Assembly: GCF_030409875.1 (NCBI RefSeq)
Contig: NZ_JAUFQR010000003.1
Span: 310,001-374,000 of the forward strand
Source: Chryseobacterium tructae
GTDB lineage: Bacteria; Bacteroidota; Bacteroidia; Flavobacteriales; Weeksellaceae
Direction of reading: 5' to 3'
DNA length: 64,000 bases
Shown here in pieces: positions 55,688-63,955 of the stretch. The notes under the pieces are model-generated. The model had not been told where the DNA came from. It did not search any database and was given only the letters and a program-made list of their open reading frames with translations. Made by a program: the position numbers and the translations under genes. How positions within the stretch are numbered: position 1 is the first letter of the stretch; each line of letters starts with the position of its first letter.

Positions 55688-56929
55688 ATGAAGAGAGTTG
55701 TCATTACAGGATTAGGTGCTGTGACACCTTTGGGAAACAATGTTGAAGATTTTTGGCAAAACAGCCTTAAAGGTATCAGCGGTGCAGGATTAATCAAGCA
55801 ATTCGATACAGAAAAGTTTAAAGTTCATTTTGCTTGTGAGGTAAAAGACTTTGATCCAAAGCTACACCTTACCCACAACGAAATCAAAAGAAGTGACCTT
55901 TTTACGCAATATGCCATGTACGCTTCTGCAGAAGCAATACAAGATTCAGGTTTAGATCTTCAAAATATGGATCCTTTCGACTCAGGAGTGATCTGGGGAA
56001 CAGGGCAAGGTGGAATGTGGACTTTTGAAAAGGAAGTAATGGAGTTTGCACAGGGTGATGGTAACCCTCGTTTTAATCCGTTCTTCGTCCCTAAATTTAT
56101 CGCCAATATGGCTTCAGGAATGATCTCCATGAAATATGGACTTCAGGGAATCAATTATACAACAGTATCTGCTTGTGCAACCGGAAATACAGCATTGATG
56201 GATGCTTTCAACTACATCCGTCTCGGAAAAGCAAAAGTAATCATCAGTGGTGGCTCTGAAGCAGCGATTACTCCGGCTTCCATTGGTGGGTTCTCTATTA
56301 TGAAAGCAATGTCTACAAGAAATGATGACTTTGCTACAGCCAGTCGTCCTTATGATGCAGAAAGAGATGGTTTTGTAATGGGAGAAGGTGCAGGAGCATT
56401 GGTTCTTGAAGAATATGAGCATGCCGTAGCAAGAGGTGCAAAAATCTATGCGGAATTAGCGGGTGCAGCCATGACGGCTGATGCGTACCACATGACTGCT
56501 CCTCATCCAGATGGAGTGGGAGCAATTAAAGCTATGCAATTGGCTGTAAAAGAAGCAGGAGCCAATATGGAAGATATTGATTATATTAATCCACACGCTA
56601 CCTCTACTCCTTTGGGAGACTTGATTGAATTAAAAGCAATTAACAATGCTTTTAAAGGAAATAAAAAACTCGATATCAGTGCAACAAAGTCAATGACCGG
56701 GCACTTATTGGGAGCTGCTGGCGCCGTTGAAGCGATTATTTCTATTAAGGCTATTCAGAATGGAATTATTCCGCCAACCATCAATCTTCACCATATTGAT
56801 GAGAATATTCCGAAAGATATTAATATTGTATTCGGAGAAGCTAAAGAAAAAGAGATCAATTTTGCATTGAGTAATGCCTTTGGTTTTGGAGGGCATAATG
56901 CAACTTTAGTATTCAAAAAGTTCAGGTAG
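55688..56929 (+). CDS. fabF: Beta-ketoacyl-ACP synthase II, copy 2
   Basis: A 413-residue condensing enzyme, intact. It carries TVSACATGN with the nucleophile Cys163, NPHATSTPLGD and TGHLLGAAGAVE, and the full-length loop STRNDDFATASRPYD. It is collinear with copy 1, with matching start (MKRVVITGLGA) and end (FGGHNA...VFKKF). Copy 2 lies 485 bp downstream with its own upstream region and ends at a terminator shared with the convergent cupin gene. Adjacent duplication suggests divergence in chain-length or substrate. Confidence 0.92.
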   Translation: MKRVVITGLGAVTPLGNNVEDFWQNSLKGISGAGLIKQFDTEKFKVHFACEVKDFDPKLHLTHNEIKRSDLFTQYAMYASAEAIQDSGLDLQNMDPFDSGVIWGTGQGGMWTFEKEVMEFAQGDGNPRFNPFFVPKFIANMASGMISMKYGLQGINYTTVSACATGNTALMDAFNYIRLGKAKVIISGGSEAAITPASIGGFSIMKAMSTRNDDFATASRPYDAERDGFVMGEGAGALVLEEYEHAVARGAKIYAELAGAAMTADAYHMTAPHPDGVGAIKAMQLAVKEAGANMEDIDYINPHATSTPLGDLIELKAINNAFKGNKKLDISATKSMTGHLLGAAGAVEAIISIKAIQNGIIPPTINLHHIDENIPKDINIVFGEAKEKEINFALSNAFGFGGHNATLVFKKFR

Positions 56930-56948
56930 TACTGAAATAAAAATAATT

Positions 56949-56984
56949 AAAAATCCCCCGTTCTTCAATGTACGGGGATTTTTA
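56949..56984. terminator. Intrinsic terminator, bidirectional
   Basis: Arms near AAAATCCCCCGT and ACGGGGATTTT (one base bulged) with a loop of about 10 nt, with A/T tracts on both sides, between convergent fabF copy 2 and the cupin gene. Confidence 0.8.
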
Positions 56985-57014
56985 ATTTTAAATAGATAAG
57001 CAACCATAAATAGC

Positions 57015-57442
57015 TTAAGGTACAATAGGGCGCGCAGTGAACCAATCTTCCGAATTTTCTGTCATTGGAATATACAGTCTTGTCCACTCTTCACAATCTA
57101 TCATGTCCCAACTGTGTCCCTCGCCTTCAATATCTTCTGCTAAGAGAATAACACCTGGCTCAATTAGCAATGTTGAACCATCAGTAACCTTAAATCTTAC
57201 AGTTCCTTTAATGGTAACAACATATTGTCTTCGTGGAGCAATATGGGTGTTTTTTTCCCATTCTTCTGTTTGATTACTGATCCAAATACATTAGCATTAA
57301 TGTGAGTCAAAGCAGGTATTTTTCCTTCTTCAAACGTACATGATCCATCCTGATTGCTCATTAATCTTATAGCAGGGACAAACTCTGGTGATATTTTTGG
57401 TGATATATTCCCATGTTGGATATTTTTATCTTCTGCATCCAT
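57015..57442 (-). CDS. Small cupin-like protein (frameshifted as assembled)
   Basis: About 142 residues. The frame from 57442 (MDAEDKNIQHGNISPKISPEFVPAIRLMSN) covers the N-terminal part; the second half is in another frame and reads THIAPRRQYVVTIKGTVRFKVTDGSTLLIEPG, then EDIEGEGHSWDMIDCEEWTRLYIPM, to a stop at 57015-57017. The break lies between about 57250 and 57285, likely one missing A. The HxAPRRQ and GHSW blocks are the cupin barrel motifs of small DUF-type cupins. Function unknown. It is convergent with fabF copy 2. Confidence 0.7.
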
Positions 57443-57510
57443 AAATCCAATGCTAATTGTTGTTAATGTTTTCGATAAGGTTTCAGATCATAAATGTATT
57501 CAAAAATTAA

Positions 57511-57534
57511 AAAGCAGTCAAATCTGACTGCTTT
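57511..57534 (-). terminator. Intrinsic terminator of the L,D-transpeptidase gene
   Basis: Perfect 10-bp arms AAAGCAGTCA and TGACTGCTTT with a 4-nt loop, just downstream of the stop at 57539. Confidence 0.85.
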
Positions 57535-57538
57535 ACTT

Positions 57539-58297
57539 TTAAGCTTTTAACCATTCCGAAGAGGAAAGGTAATTCTGATCGGGATAATAGATGAATAATA
57601 AATTTCGCCCTTTTATCGTATTGATCATTGATTGTGAGAGTTCTCTAGGAACGGCAGGGCATCCCCAACTTCTTCCTATTCTTTTATGCACAGCTGCAAA
57701 TGCATCACTTACATAGTCTGCTCCATGCATAACGATAGCTCTTCTATACGCGGCATCATTGAATCCTTTATCCATTCCTAATAATCTCAATGAGTATCCA
57801 TTATCTCCCTGATAGGTTGCATCTGTGATATAAAATCCCATGCTGCTCTGTCGCGAACTTTCCGTGTTAGAAAAATTCGTGGCAAATTCTTCGCCTGTAT
57901 TTTTACCATGGGCAACCAATGAGTTGAATACTACTTTCTTGTCATTAAGATCAATTACCCAAAGTCTTTTGGTATTGGAGGACATAGAAAAATCGCAGAT
58001 AGTCAATAAATGCGACTCACCAGTAAGCAATCCTGCTTTCTTTAGGTTTTCAAATCCCGTTAATGCTTTAGAGAAAACTTCGTAGTTCAGTTCATGGTCA
58101 GGATCAAATTCAATTGATTGGTATAGTGCTTCTGACGAAGATACTGCTGTAGCAGCATTTTTCTCAGATTTCGTGTCAGTTACTTTTTTTGTCTTTGTTA
58201 TGTTGACATTTTCATCCTTCACCACCGCTTTCGGAGAAATGTAGAATGAGGTCGTCACCATGTAAACAAGGCCTATTACGCCATAAAATCCTTTCAT
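57539..58297 (-). CDS. Murein L,D-transpeptidase catalytic domain (YkuD-like) protein
   Basis: A 252-residue exported enzyme. An N-terminal hydrophobic segment (GFYGVIGLVYMVTTSFYI) acts as signal or anchor. The catalytic region reads KRLWVIDLNDKKVVFNSLVAHGKNTG, then AIVMHGADYV (His191) and RSWGCPAVP (Cys213), the catalytic Cys of the family. It would cross-link peptidoglycan or attach proteins to it in the periplasm. A TAATTTTG -7-like element lies about 32 bp upstream (58329-58336). Single-gene unit with its own terminator. Confidence 0.88.
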   Translation of the reverse strand: MKGFYGVIGLVYMVTTSFYISPKAVVKDENVNITKTKKVTDTKSEKNAATAVSSSEALYQSIEFDPDHELNYEVFSKALTGFENLKKAGLLTGESHLLTICDFSMSSNTKRLWVIDLNDKKVVFNSLVAHGKNTGEEFATNFSNTESSRQSSMGFYITDATYQGDNGYSLRLLGMDKGFNDAAYRRAIVMHGADYVSDAFAAVHKRIGRSWGCPAVPRELSQSMINTIKGRNLLFIYYPDQNYLSSSEWLKA

Positions 58298-58426
58298 TCA
58301 ATAATATATTAGTACCAAATTAGTGGGGCAAAATTATAAAAACATTGCTATCAGCCACTTATAAGTCTACAAAGTTTAACTGAATTTAAGAAACTTTAAC
58401 GTCCTGATTCTGTGAAATAAAGCCCA

Positions 58427-58954
58427 TTATTTTTGTGAATCTCCAACAAATTCAAGGCTGATGGAATTCATACAATACCTCAATCCTGTAGGCTTTGGGC
58501 CATCATCAAACACATGTCCTAAATGTGAGTCACATCGCTTACAAAGCACTTCTACTCTTTCCATTCCATAAGCTGTATCTCTTTTATAATAAACGCCTTC
58601 TTTATCAGCCTCAAAGAAACTTGGCCATCCGCAACTGCTCGAAAATTTTGATGTAGAGCGGAATAAATGATTTCCACAAACCGCACAATAGTAGTCTCCC
58701 AACTCGTCAAATTCATTATATTTTCCGGTAAAAGCTCTTTCTGTTGCCGCTTCTCTTGCTATTGCATAAAGATCCGGAGCCAGGATTTTCTTCCATTCGT
58801 CGTTGGAAATATTCAGTTTGGCAGTATCGGTTCTTGAATAATATGGATTGTTATTTGCTTCTTTATTTTCCATAGAAGTAATTTTAATGGGTTGTTGTTT
58901 CTGCGTACATCCAAGCAGAACAATTAATATGATGGTTGAAATTAAAAATTTCAT
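58427..58954 (-). CDS. msrB: Peptide-methionine (R)-S-oxide reductase, lipoprotein
   Basis: A 175-residue enzyme. The signal LISTIILIVLLGC gives a lipobox with Cys16, so it is anchored in the cell envelope, unlike cytoplasmic MsrB. The zinc site uses Cys90-x2-Cys93 (CAVCGNHLF) and Cys138-x2-Cys141 (CKRCDSHLGHVFDDGP); the catalytic Cys is 161 in RYCMNSISLEF. It repairs oxidised methionine in exported proteins. No neighbour is obviously linked. Confidence 0.93.
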   Translation of the reverse strand: MKFLISTIILIVLLGCTQKQQPIKITSMENKEANNNPYYSRTDTAKLNISNDEWKKILAPDLYAIAREAATERAFTGKYNEFDELGDYYCAVCGNHLFRSTSKFSSSCGWPSFFEADKEGVYYKRDTAYGMERVEVLCKRCDSHLGHVFDDGPKPTGLRYCMNSISLEFVGDSQK

Positions 58955-59063
58955 TATGATTTCAATGATTTACTTCTTCATCTTAAAATGAACTAAAGTA
59001 TTTAAAATAAAACTTTTATGACTTTTATGATTTAATCTTAAATAGTTTCATAACCAAATTTAG

Positions 59064-59071
59064 TAAATTTG
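59064..59071 (+). promoter_or_regulatory. -7 promoter element TAAATTTG
   Basis: TAnnTTTG match five bases before the DUF445 ATG at 59077; would give a leaderless mRNA. Confidence 0.4.
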
Positions 59072-59076
59072 AGAAT

Positions 59077-60321
59077 ATGAATGACGAAGCAAAAAGAAAA
59101 CAGCTTAGAAAATATAAGGCGTTCGCTACAGGATTATTTGTTTTGATGGCTCTTATTTTCATTGTGACGACCATAATGCAGAAATCCAGTTCTTCCCACT
59201 GGGTCGGATATGTACGGGCTTTTGCTGAAGCCGCCATGGTAGGTGCGTTAGCCGACTGGTTTGCAGTCACTGCCCTATTCCGTCATCCGCTTGGGCTTCC
59301 GATTCCCCATACCAATCTAATTGAAAACAGTAAACAAAAATTGGGAGACAACCTGGGAAGCTTTGTTGTGAGTAATTTTCTGTCGCCTCAAAATATCCGC
59401 CCTTATATTCAAAGAATTAAGGTTTCAAATTTTGTGGGTGAATGGCTTGGAAAAGAAAAAAACCAAGATATTCTCATCAAAAATATTTCGGATATTGTTC
59501 TTGATATTCTCAATAAGCTTGATGATTCTACCGTGAGTCAGTTCATCAGTAAAAAGGTGTCAGAAATGACGGATGATATCAAACTTAACAAAGTGGTAGG
59601 CAACGGAATCAATTATATTCTGGAAAAAAATGACCATCAGAGAATCATTACCAATCTTTCAAAGCAGATCAAGGAATACATTATTCAAAATGATGAAATG
59701 ATCAAAGATCGGGTGAAAAAAGGCAGCTATACTTTCATCCCATCTTTTGTAGATAATAAAATTGCTGATAAAATCGCTGATGGCCTGTCTGATTTTTTCA
59801 AAGAAATAGAGGAAAACCCGAAACATGAAGTAAGAACATTAATCACTCAAAAAATTCATGAATTTTCTGTTGACCTTAAAGAAGATCCCAAATGGGATGA
59901 AGAGTTTAAAACCATTAAAAACGGACTTCTTAAAAATGATAAGCTAGATGAATATTCTAATGACATCTGGGTTTCGATCAAAAGAACATTGATGAAAGAG
60001 CTCCAGGAAGACCATTCTGCCTTGAAAAATTATCTTTCCAAAAACCTGAATGAATTTTCTCAAAATTTAAAGTCTGATGAAAATCTTCAGAATAAAATAG
60101 ATCATTGGGTTCAGGTAACTGCCTATAAATATATTCTAAAAAACACCCATCAATTTGGAAACCTCATCAGTACTACTGTGGGTAACTGGCAGGGTAAAGA
60201 ATTAAGTGAAAAGTTGGAACTGGAAGTAGGAAAAGATCTTCAGTTTATACGTGTGAACGGAACTTTGGTGGGCGGCCTGGTAGGACTTATTATCTACACA
60301 ATTGCCCATTTCTTTATTTAA
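59077..60321 (+). CDS. DUF445 membrane protein
   Basis: A 414-residue protein of the DUF445 family. An N-terminal helix (GLFVLMALIFIVTTIMQ), the family block GYVRAFAEAAMVGALADWFAVTALFRHPLGLPIPHTNLIE and a long helical middle with KLGDNLGSFVVSNFL lead to a C-terminal membrane helix (GTLVGGLVGLIIYTIAHFF). Its role is unknown; it lies in the inner membrane. It is followed 16 bp later by a secreted protein gene on the same strand, so the two are probably co-transcribed. Confidence 0.88.
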   Translation: MNDEAKRKQLRKYKAFATGLFVLMALIFIVTTIMQKSSSSHWVGYVRAFAEAAMVGALADWFAVTALFRHPLGLPIPHTNLIENSKQKLGDNLGSFVVSNFLSPQNIRPYIQRIKVSNFVGEWLGKEKNQDILIKNISDIVLDILNKLDDSTVSQFISKKVSEMTDDIKLNKVVGNGINYILEKNDHQRIITNLSKQIKEYIIQNDEMIKDRVKKGSYTFIPSFVDNKIADKIADGLSDFFKEIEENPKHEVRTLITQKIHEFSVDLKEDPKWDEEFKTIKNGLLKNDKLDEYSNDIWVSIKRTLMKELQEDHSALKNYLSKNLNEFSQNLKSDENLQNKIDHWVQVTAYKYILKNTHQFGNLISTTVGNWQGKELSEKLELEVGKDLQFIRVNGTLVGGLVGLIIYTIAHFFI

Positions 60322-60337
60322 AAAAGGCAATATAACC

Positions 60338-61231
60338 ATGAAAAAACTTCTTATCCTTCTCTTCCTTTCCTTTTTCCTTCCCGGTAAGAGCCAAAAAGTT
60401 GAATTAAAAGCAGTAACAGATTCTTCGCAGATCTTTAAAGGAGAAATTGCGAGTGTTCCCATTACTTTACAACTTCATTATGCAGGGATTCCGGATTGTA
60501 GTTTATATCAATACTTTGTAGATGGATGGTATTATTACGACACATATCAGAAGAAAATTCCTTTGACCGGACTTTATGATTATGGTAAACTTTTTTTATA
60601 TAATTTCGGAACAAAACATAAGCAAAATTCTAAACGATTTAAAGCGTTAATCAATTCGCCTCAAGATGTAGAAAAGATCGTTGAAATTGCAAAAAATCTT
60701 AATCCTAAAGAATCAATTCTATTAGGACAAGAGCAAGCCAGAGAAAATCCTGTTACAGGAAGCTTTTATATGGAAAGCAAGGATAAAAATCAGCCTGCAA
60801 AGCTGTTTACTGCTAATGATATGATCTATCGTTACAACAATTATATTACCTTACCCAATCATAAAAAAATCAACACCTTTGATTTCATCAATCAATATGG
60901 AGGAAATGAACTGATTTCTTATGCCTCTGATGAAAAGGGAAACCGGGTTTTACTGTATTTCGATCATATGTCCAATCTTAATGCATGTGGAAGATGTGGT
61001 GCCAGTGAAGGTGAAAAGGGATACAGAATTCTTTATTTTACCAAAGACTGGAATTATAAACGTTATGAAGAATTTCTTACCGAAAGCTGCCTGGAAAACA
61101 TTTATGATACGACCAAAACAAAATCAAAGGATGGTAAAACGATACAGTATAAAATCGGTAAATCTGATTCCTATCCCGCTCATACACTAACCGTTGATAT
61201 TAAAAATACTGCTGTAACAAAGTCAAAATAA
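60338..61231 (+). CDS. Secreted protein of unknown function, 297 aa
   Basis: Starts at ATG 60338 (MKKLLILLFLSFFLPGKSQ), giving a signal peptide; the longer frame from 60302 overlaps DUF445 and is unlikely. The mature part is hydrophilic, with no repeats and no T9SS tail. A Cys cluster NACGRCGASEGEKGYR and a later ESCLENIYD give three Cys near 220-265, a possible disulfide or metal site. It follows DUF445 closely. No family recognised. Confidence 0.6.
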   Translation: MKKLLILLFLSFFLPGKSQKVELKAVTDSSQIFKGEIASVPITLQLHYAGIPDCSLYQYFVDGWYYYDTYQKKIPLTGLYDYGKLFLYNFGTKHKQNSKRFKALINSPQDVEKIVEIAKNLNPKESILLGQEQARENPVTGSFYMESKDKNQPAKLFTANDMIYRYNNYITLPNHKKINTFDFINQYGGNELISYASDEKGNRVLLYFDHMSNLNACGRCGASEGEKGYRILYFTKDWNYKRYEEFLTESCLENIYDTTKTKSKDGKTIQYKIGKSDSYPAHTLTVDIKNTAVTKSK

Positions 61232-61270
61232 AAGGGTTCTGTGTGATTGAGCCACTTAATATTTTTTCTT

Positions 61271-61403
61271 GCCACGAATACGCGAATTTTTTATTTATGC
61301 ATTCGAAGAAATAGACAGATATAGTTTTAATTAAATTTAAAAAATGAATATTTTTTTTGAGCTTATAACAGATAGAATTAATGAAAATTCGTGTATTCGG
61401 AGC
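61271..61403. repeat. Intergenic element bounded by inverted repeats
   Basis: GCCACGAATACGCGAATTTT (61271-61290) is matched in inverted form by AAAATTCGTGTATTCGGAGC (61384-61403), 17 of 20 positions complementary, about 93 bp apart. It has no coding content and looks like a small dispersed or MITE-like repeat. Confidence 0.55.
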
Positions 61404-61410
61404 TAAAATA

Positions 61411-61437
61411 AAAAAGAGACCCTCTGGTCTCTCTCTA
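61411..61437 (-). terminator. Intrinsic terminator of pyrD
   Basis: Arms AGAGACC and GGTCTCT with a 4-nt loop and an A run on the left, i.e. a T run on the minus strand, directly after the pyrD stop. Confidence 0.8.
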
Positions 61438-61438
61438 T

Positions 61439-62476
61439 TTATCTTGGCAATCTGCTTGCTCTTTTTAAAATCTCTTTATTGATTTCGTTAATCAATTCCG
61501 GACCTTCATAAATAAATCCGGTGTATAACTGAACCAGGCTTGCCCCGGCATCTAGCTTTTCGATGGCATCTTTTGCGGAGTGAATACCTCCTACTCCAAT
61601 GATAGGAAATGCTCTGTTACTTTTATCCGAAAGGTATTTAATCATTTTTGTACTTCTCTCGCGAATAGGCTTTCCGCTTAATCCTCCGTTTCCGATTTGT
61701 TCTAAAACTTCAGGTGAAGTCTTTAGTCCTTCTCTATTGACAGAAGTATTGGAAACAATGACACCATCTATTTTTGTTTCTGCAATCAGCTCAACAATTT
61801 CATCCAACTGAGTATGATTAAGATCCGGTGCAATTTTGAGTAATATGGGTTTCTGTACAGATTTTGCCTGATTGATTTTCTTTACTTCTGTAATCAACTC
61901 ACGAAGATATTCTACATCTTCCAGTTTGGCATGGCTTCCTACATTCGGGCAGCTTACATTCAGTACAAAATAATCCACGTGTGGATGCAGGCCTTCAAAA
62001 CAGTCCAGGTAATCCTGGGTATAGTTTTCAGGTTGGGTATCTGTATTTTTTCCGATGTTTCCACCGATGATGATTTTTCCTTTGTTGGATTTCAGCTTTT
62101 CAATCGCAGCCTGCAACCCATCATTATTGAATCCCATTCTATTGATAATCCCTCCATCTTCAATAAGACGGAACAATCTTTTCTTAGGATTTCCTGCCTG
62201 AGCTCTAGGTGTTACTGTTCCAATTTCTACAAATCCGAAACCAAGGTCTCCCAATTCGTTGAACAAAACCGCGTTTTTATCAAAACCGGCAGCCAGTCCT
62301 ACAGGATTTTTAAATTTCAATCCAAAAACTTCTCTTTCCAGACGTTTGTCTTCAATAGGTTTTGGGAAAAATAATTGAGTAAGAAATCCAAAATTCTTTA
62401 GCATCGAAAAAGTAAAGTGATGCACTTCTTCGGGATCAAATTTGAAAAGAATCGGACGAATGAGCGATTTGTACAT
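61439..62476 (-). CDS. pyrD: Quinone-dependent dihydroorotate dehydrogenase
   Basis: A 345-residue class 2 enzyme that oxidises dihydroorotate to orotate at the inner membrane with quinone as acceptor. The N-terminal helices ([29 protein letters not shown]) are membrane-associating and typical of class 2. [43 protein letters not shown] and [12 protein letters not shown] with the catalytic-base Ser are visible; the FMN site [33 protein letters not shown] closes it. A TAATTTTG element lies 16 bp upstream. Confidence 0.95.
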   Translation of the reverse strand: MYKSLIRPILFKFDPEEVHHFTFSMLKNFGFLTQLFFPKPIEDKRLEREVFGLKFKNPVGLAAGFDKNAVLFNELGDLGFGFVEIGTVTPRAQAGNPKKRLFRLIEDGGIINRMGFNNDGLQAAIEKLKSNKGKIIIGGNIGKNTDTQPENYTQDYLDCFEGLHPHVDYFVLNVSCPNVGSHAKLEDVEYLRELITEVKKINQAKSVQKPILLKIAPDLNHTQLDEIVELIAETKIDGVIVSNTSVNREGLKTSPEVLEQIGNGGLSGKPIRERSTKMIKYLSDKSNRAFPIIGVGGIHSAKDAIEKLDAGASLVQLYTGFIYEGPELINEINKEILKRASRLPR

Positions 62477-62491
62477 TGAAAAAAAGTTTTA

Positions 62492-62499
62492 CAAAATTA
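62492..62499 (-). promoter_or_regulatory. -7 promoter element TAATTTTG of pyrD
   Basis: TAnnTTTG match on the minus strand, 16 bp before the pyrD ATG. Confidence 0.45.
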
Positions 62500-62620
62500 C
62501 TCATTTTAAAATTAATCGTTGATTAATGTATGATATTTTATCAAAATGTTTTTTATCTATACCATCTATAAGGGATACAATATCTGGCAAGTTGTTTTTT
62601 AAAACTATGTGGCTACTATC

Positions 62621-62649
62621 CTTGTCAAGGTTTTAAACCTTGACAAGGA
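62621..62649. repeat. Dispersed double palindrome (CCTTGTCAAGG type)
   Basis: Arms CCTTGTCAAGGTTT and AAACCTTGACAAGG around one T. It lies after the stop of the pseudouridine synthase and before pyrD. Same architecture as the repeats at 30294-30326 and 63471-63502. Confidence 0.7.
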
Positions 62650-62691
62650 TGTTTCCCGAAAATTTTTCCTTTGATACAGAAAGTTTATAAA

Positions 62692-63387
62692 TTAAGAGTA
62701 TGAACTCAAATCGAATTTCAGAATGTCCCCTACTCTTTTAAACTCTTCATCTACCTTAGCATTCAGGATCATTTTTTCGTTGGAAATAGGATGATTGAAA
62801 ATCAATTGATGGGCGTGAAGGGTCATTTTGTTGATTCCAAATGTTTGAAGCCACAACTTATTTTGTTTATTGCAGCCATGTTTTCTACATCCTAAAATAG
62901 GATGCAAAATATGTTTAAAATGTTTTCTCAACTGATGAAATCTTCCCGTTTCAGGAATAGCTTCTACCAAACAATATCTAGAAGTCTGATGCTTTAAAAA
63001 GGGTAAATCTATTTCAGAAGTCTGCAAACGAGAATAGTAGGTAACTGCATTTTGCTTGACTTCATTTTCATTAACCAAGTCGTAATCAATAGTTTCTTCT
63101 TCTTTCGCCCAGCCTCGCAGAATGGCAATATATTTTTTTTCCACTTCTCTGCTTGCAAAACGGTCACTCATGATTCTAAGCGTATCTTTATCTAAGGTAA
63201 ACAGCAAAACCCCTGAAGTTTTACGGTCTAAACGATGCACAGGATATACTTTTTGCCCAATCTGATTTCTCAATTCCTGAATAGCATAGGTATCTGCTTC
63301 CCCGGCATAAAAGGATTTATGAACCAATAGCCCGCTGGGTTTATTGATGGCAATAATATGCTCGTCACGATAAAGAATTTCTAACAT
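62692..63387 (-). CDS. truC: RluA-family pseudouridine synthase, TruC-like
   Basis: About 231 residues from ATG 63387 (MLEILYRDEHIIAINKPSGLLVHKS); an in-frame extension to 63429 overlaps the promoter element and is rejected. The catalytic Asp is in HRLDRKTSG. PETGRFHQLRKHFKHILHPILG matches the RluA family and resembles TruC, which acts on tRNA position 65. After HPILG the usual Asp of the GD(xxxYG) motif is Cys (GCRKHGCN); this may be genuine or an error. Specificity for tRNA-65 is inferred. Confidence 0.8.
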   Translation of the reverse strand: MLEILYRDEHIIAINKPSGLLVHKSFYAGEADTYAIQELRNQIGQKVYPVHRLDRKTSGVLLFTLDKDTLRIMSDRFASREVEKKYIAILRGWAKEEETIDYDLVNENEVKQNAVTYYSRLQTSEIDLPFLKHQTSRYCLVEAIPETGRFHQLRKHFKHILHPILGCRKHGCNKQNKLWLQTFGINKMTLHAHQLIFNHPISNEKMILNAKVDEEFKRVGDILKFDLSSYS

Positions 63388-63391
63388 GGGG

Positions 63392-63399
63392 CAAAAGTA
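63392..63399 (-). promoter_or_regulatory. -7 promoter element TACTTTTG of truC
   Basis: TAnnTTTG match on the minus strand, four bases before the ATG, giving an almost leaderless mRNA. Confidence 0.5.
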
Positions 63400-63470
63400 G
63401 AGATTTTCTACTGATTCTTGTTTAAGCAAGAAACGTTTAAGGTTTAAAGTTTAATGGATAAACCTTATCT

Positions 63471-63502
63471 AAACCTAACAGGTTTTAAAAACCTGTTAGG
63501 TT
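63471..63502. repeat. Dispersed double palindrome (AAACCTAACAGG type)
   Basis: Arms AAACCTAACAGGTTTT and AAAACCTGTTAGGTTT with no loop. Third copy of the repeat architecture in the window. Confidence 0.7.
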
Positions 63503-63554
63503 TTGTAAGTATATAGAGTAGAAACTAAAACGTTCACTGATCTAGCCCTGATTG

Positions 63555-63625
63555 CAACGGCATCCTTTTTTGTTGCGGCCGGAGCGAAGCGGAGGCCGTA
63601 ACAAAAAGATACAGTGGAAAGCAGG
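63555..63625. repeat. GC-rich hairpin element, probable dispersed repeat
   Basis: A core stem TTTTTGTTGCGGCC (ending 63580) with GGCCGTAACAAAAA (63594-63607), one G-U pair, encloses GGAGCGAAGCGGA. Imperfect pairing continues outward. GC content is far above the surrounding DNA. It resembles intergenic elements I recall from Chryseobacterium genomes; unconfirmed. Confidence 0.6.
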
Positions 63626-63706
63626 TTCCCGGCTCATTATACCTAATCATTATCCTTCGAATATTTTTTTTATATTAGTATCAGGTATAACTTTAAGTAA
63701 AAAACA

Positions 63707-63907
63707 ATGACAGATTATTTTGGTTTCTTTGTAAAATTGACTGTGATTTCTGTCATTATTGCAGTCGCCACAATTATTTTCGTACCCTTTAAAAAGTATA
63801 AAATAGCAAAGATATTATTGTTAATTTTTGCCGGTATTTTATTTATCATCGGTGCAGGAGGATGCTTTTTAATGACCGTATCTAATGTGGGATCTTACAG
63901 ATATTAA
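63707..63907 (+). CDS. Small two-span membrane protein, 66 aa
   Basis: A 66-residue protein with two hydrophobic segments (about 9-27 and 35-57: KLTVISVIIAVATIIFV and ILLLIFAGILFIIGAGGCFLM) separated by KKYKIAK. The start is the only ATG. It lies alone between repeats and the glyS promoter. No family recognised. Confidence 0.5.
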   Translation: MTDYFGFFVKLTVISVIIAVATIIFVPFKKYKIAKILLLIFAGILFIIGAGGCFLMTVSNVGSYRY

Positions 63908-63928
63908 TATTTTCCCAATAAAAAACAT

Positions 63929-63936
63929 TATTTTTG
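63929..63936 (+). promoter_or_regulatory. -7 promoter element TATTTTTG of glyS
   Basis: TAnnTTTG match 19 bp before the glyS ATG; no -33 TTTG at the usual distance. Confidence 0.4.
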
Positions 63937-63955
63937 CACATCAGACGTAAAAATT

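Noticed and set aside
57037..57273. Plus-strand ORF of 78 codons
   Set aside because: It is the antisense of the second half of the broken cupin gene, whose minus frame shows clear cupin motifs.
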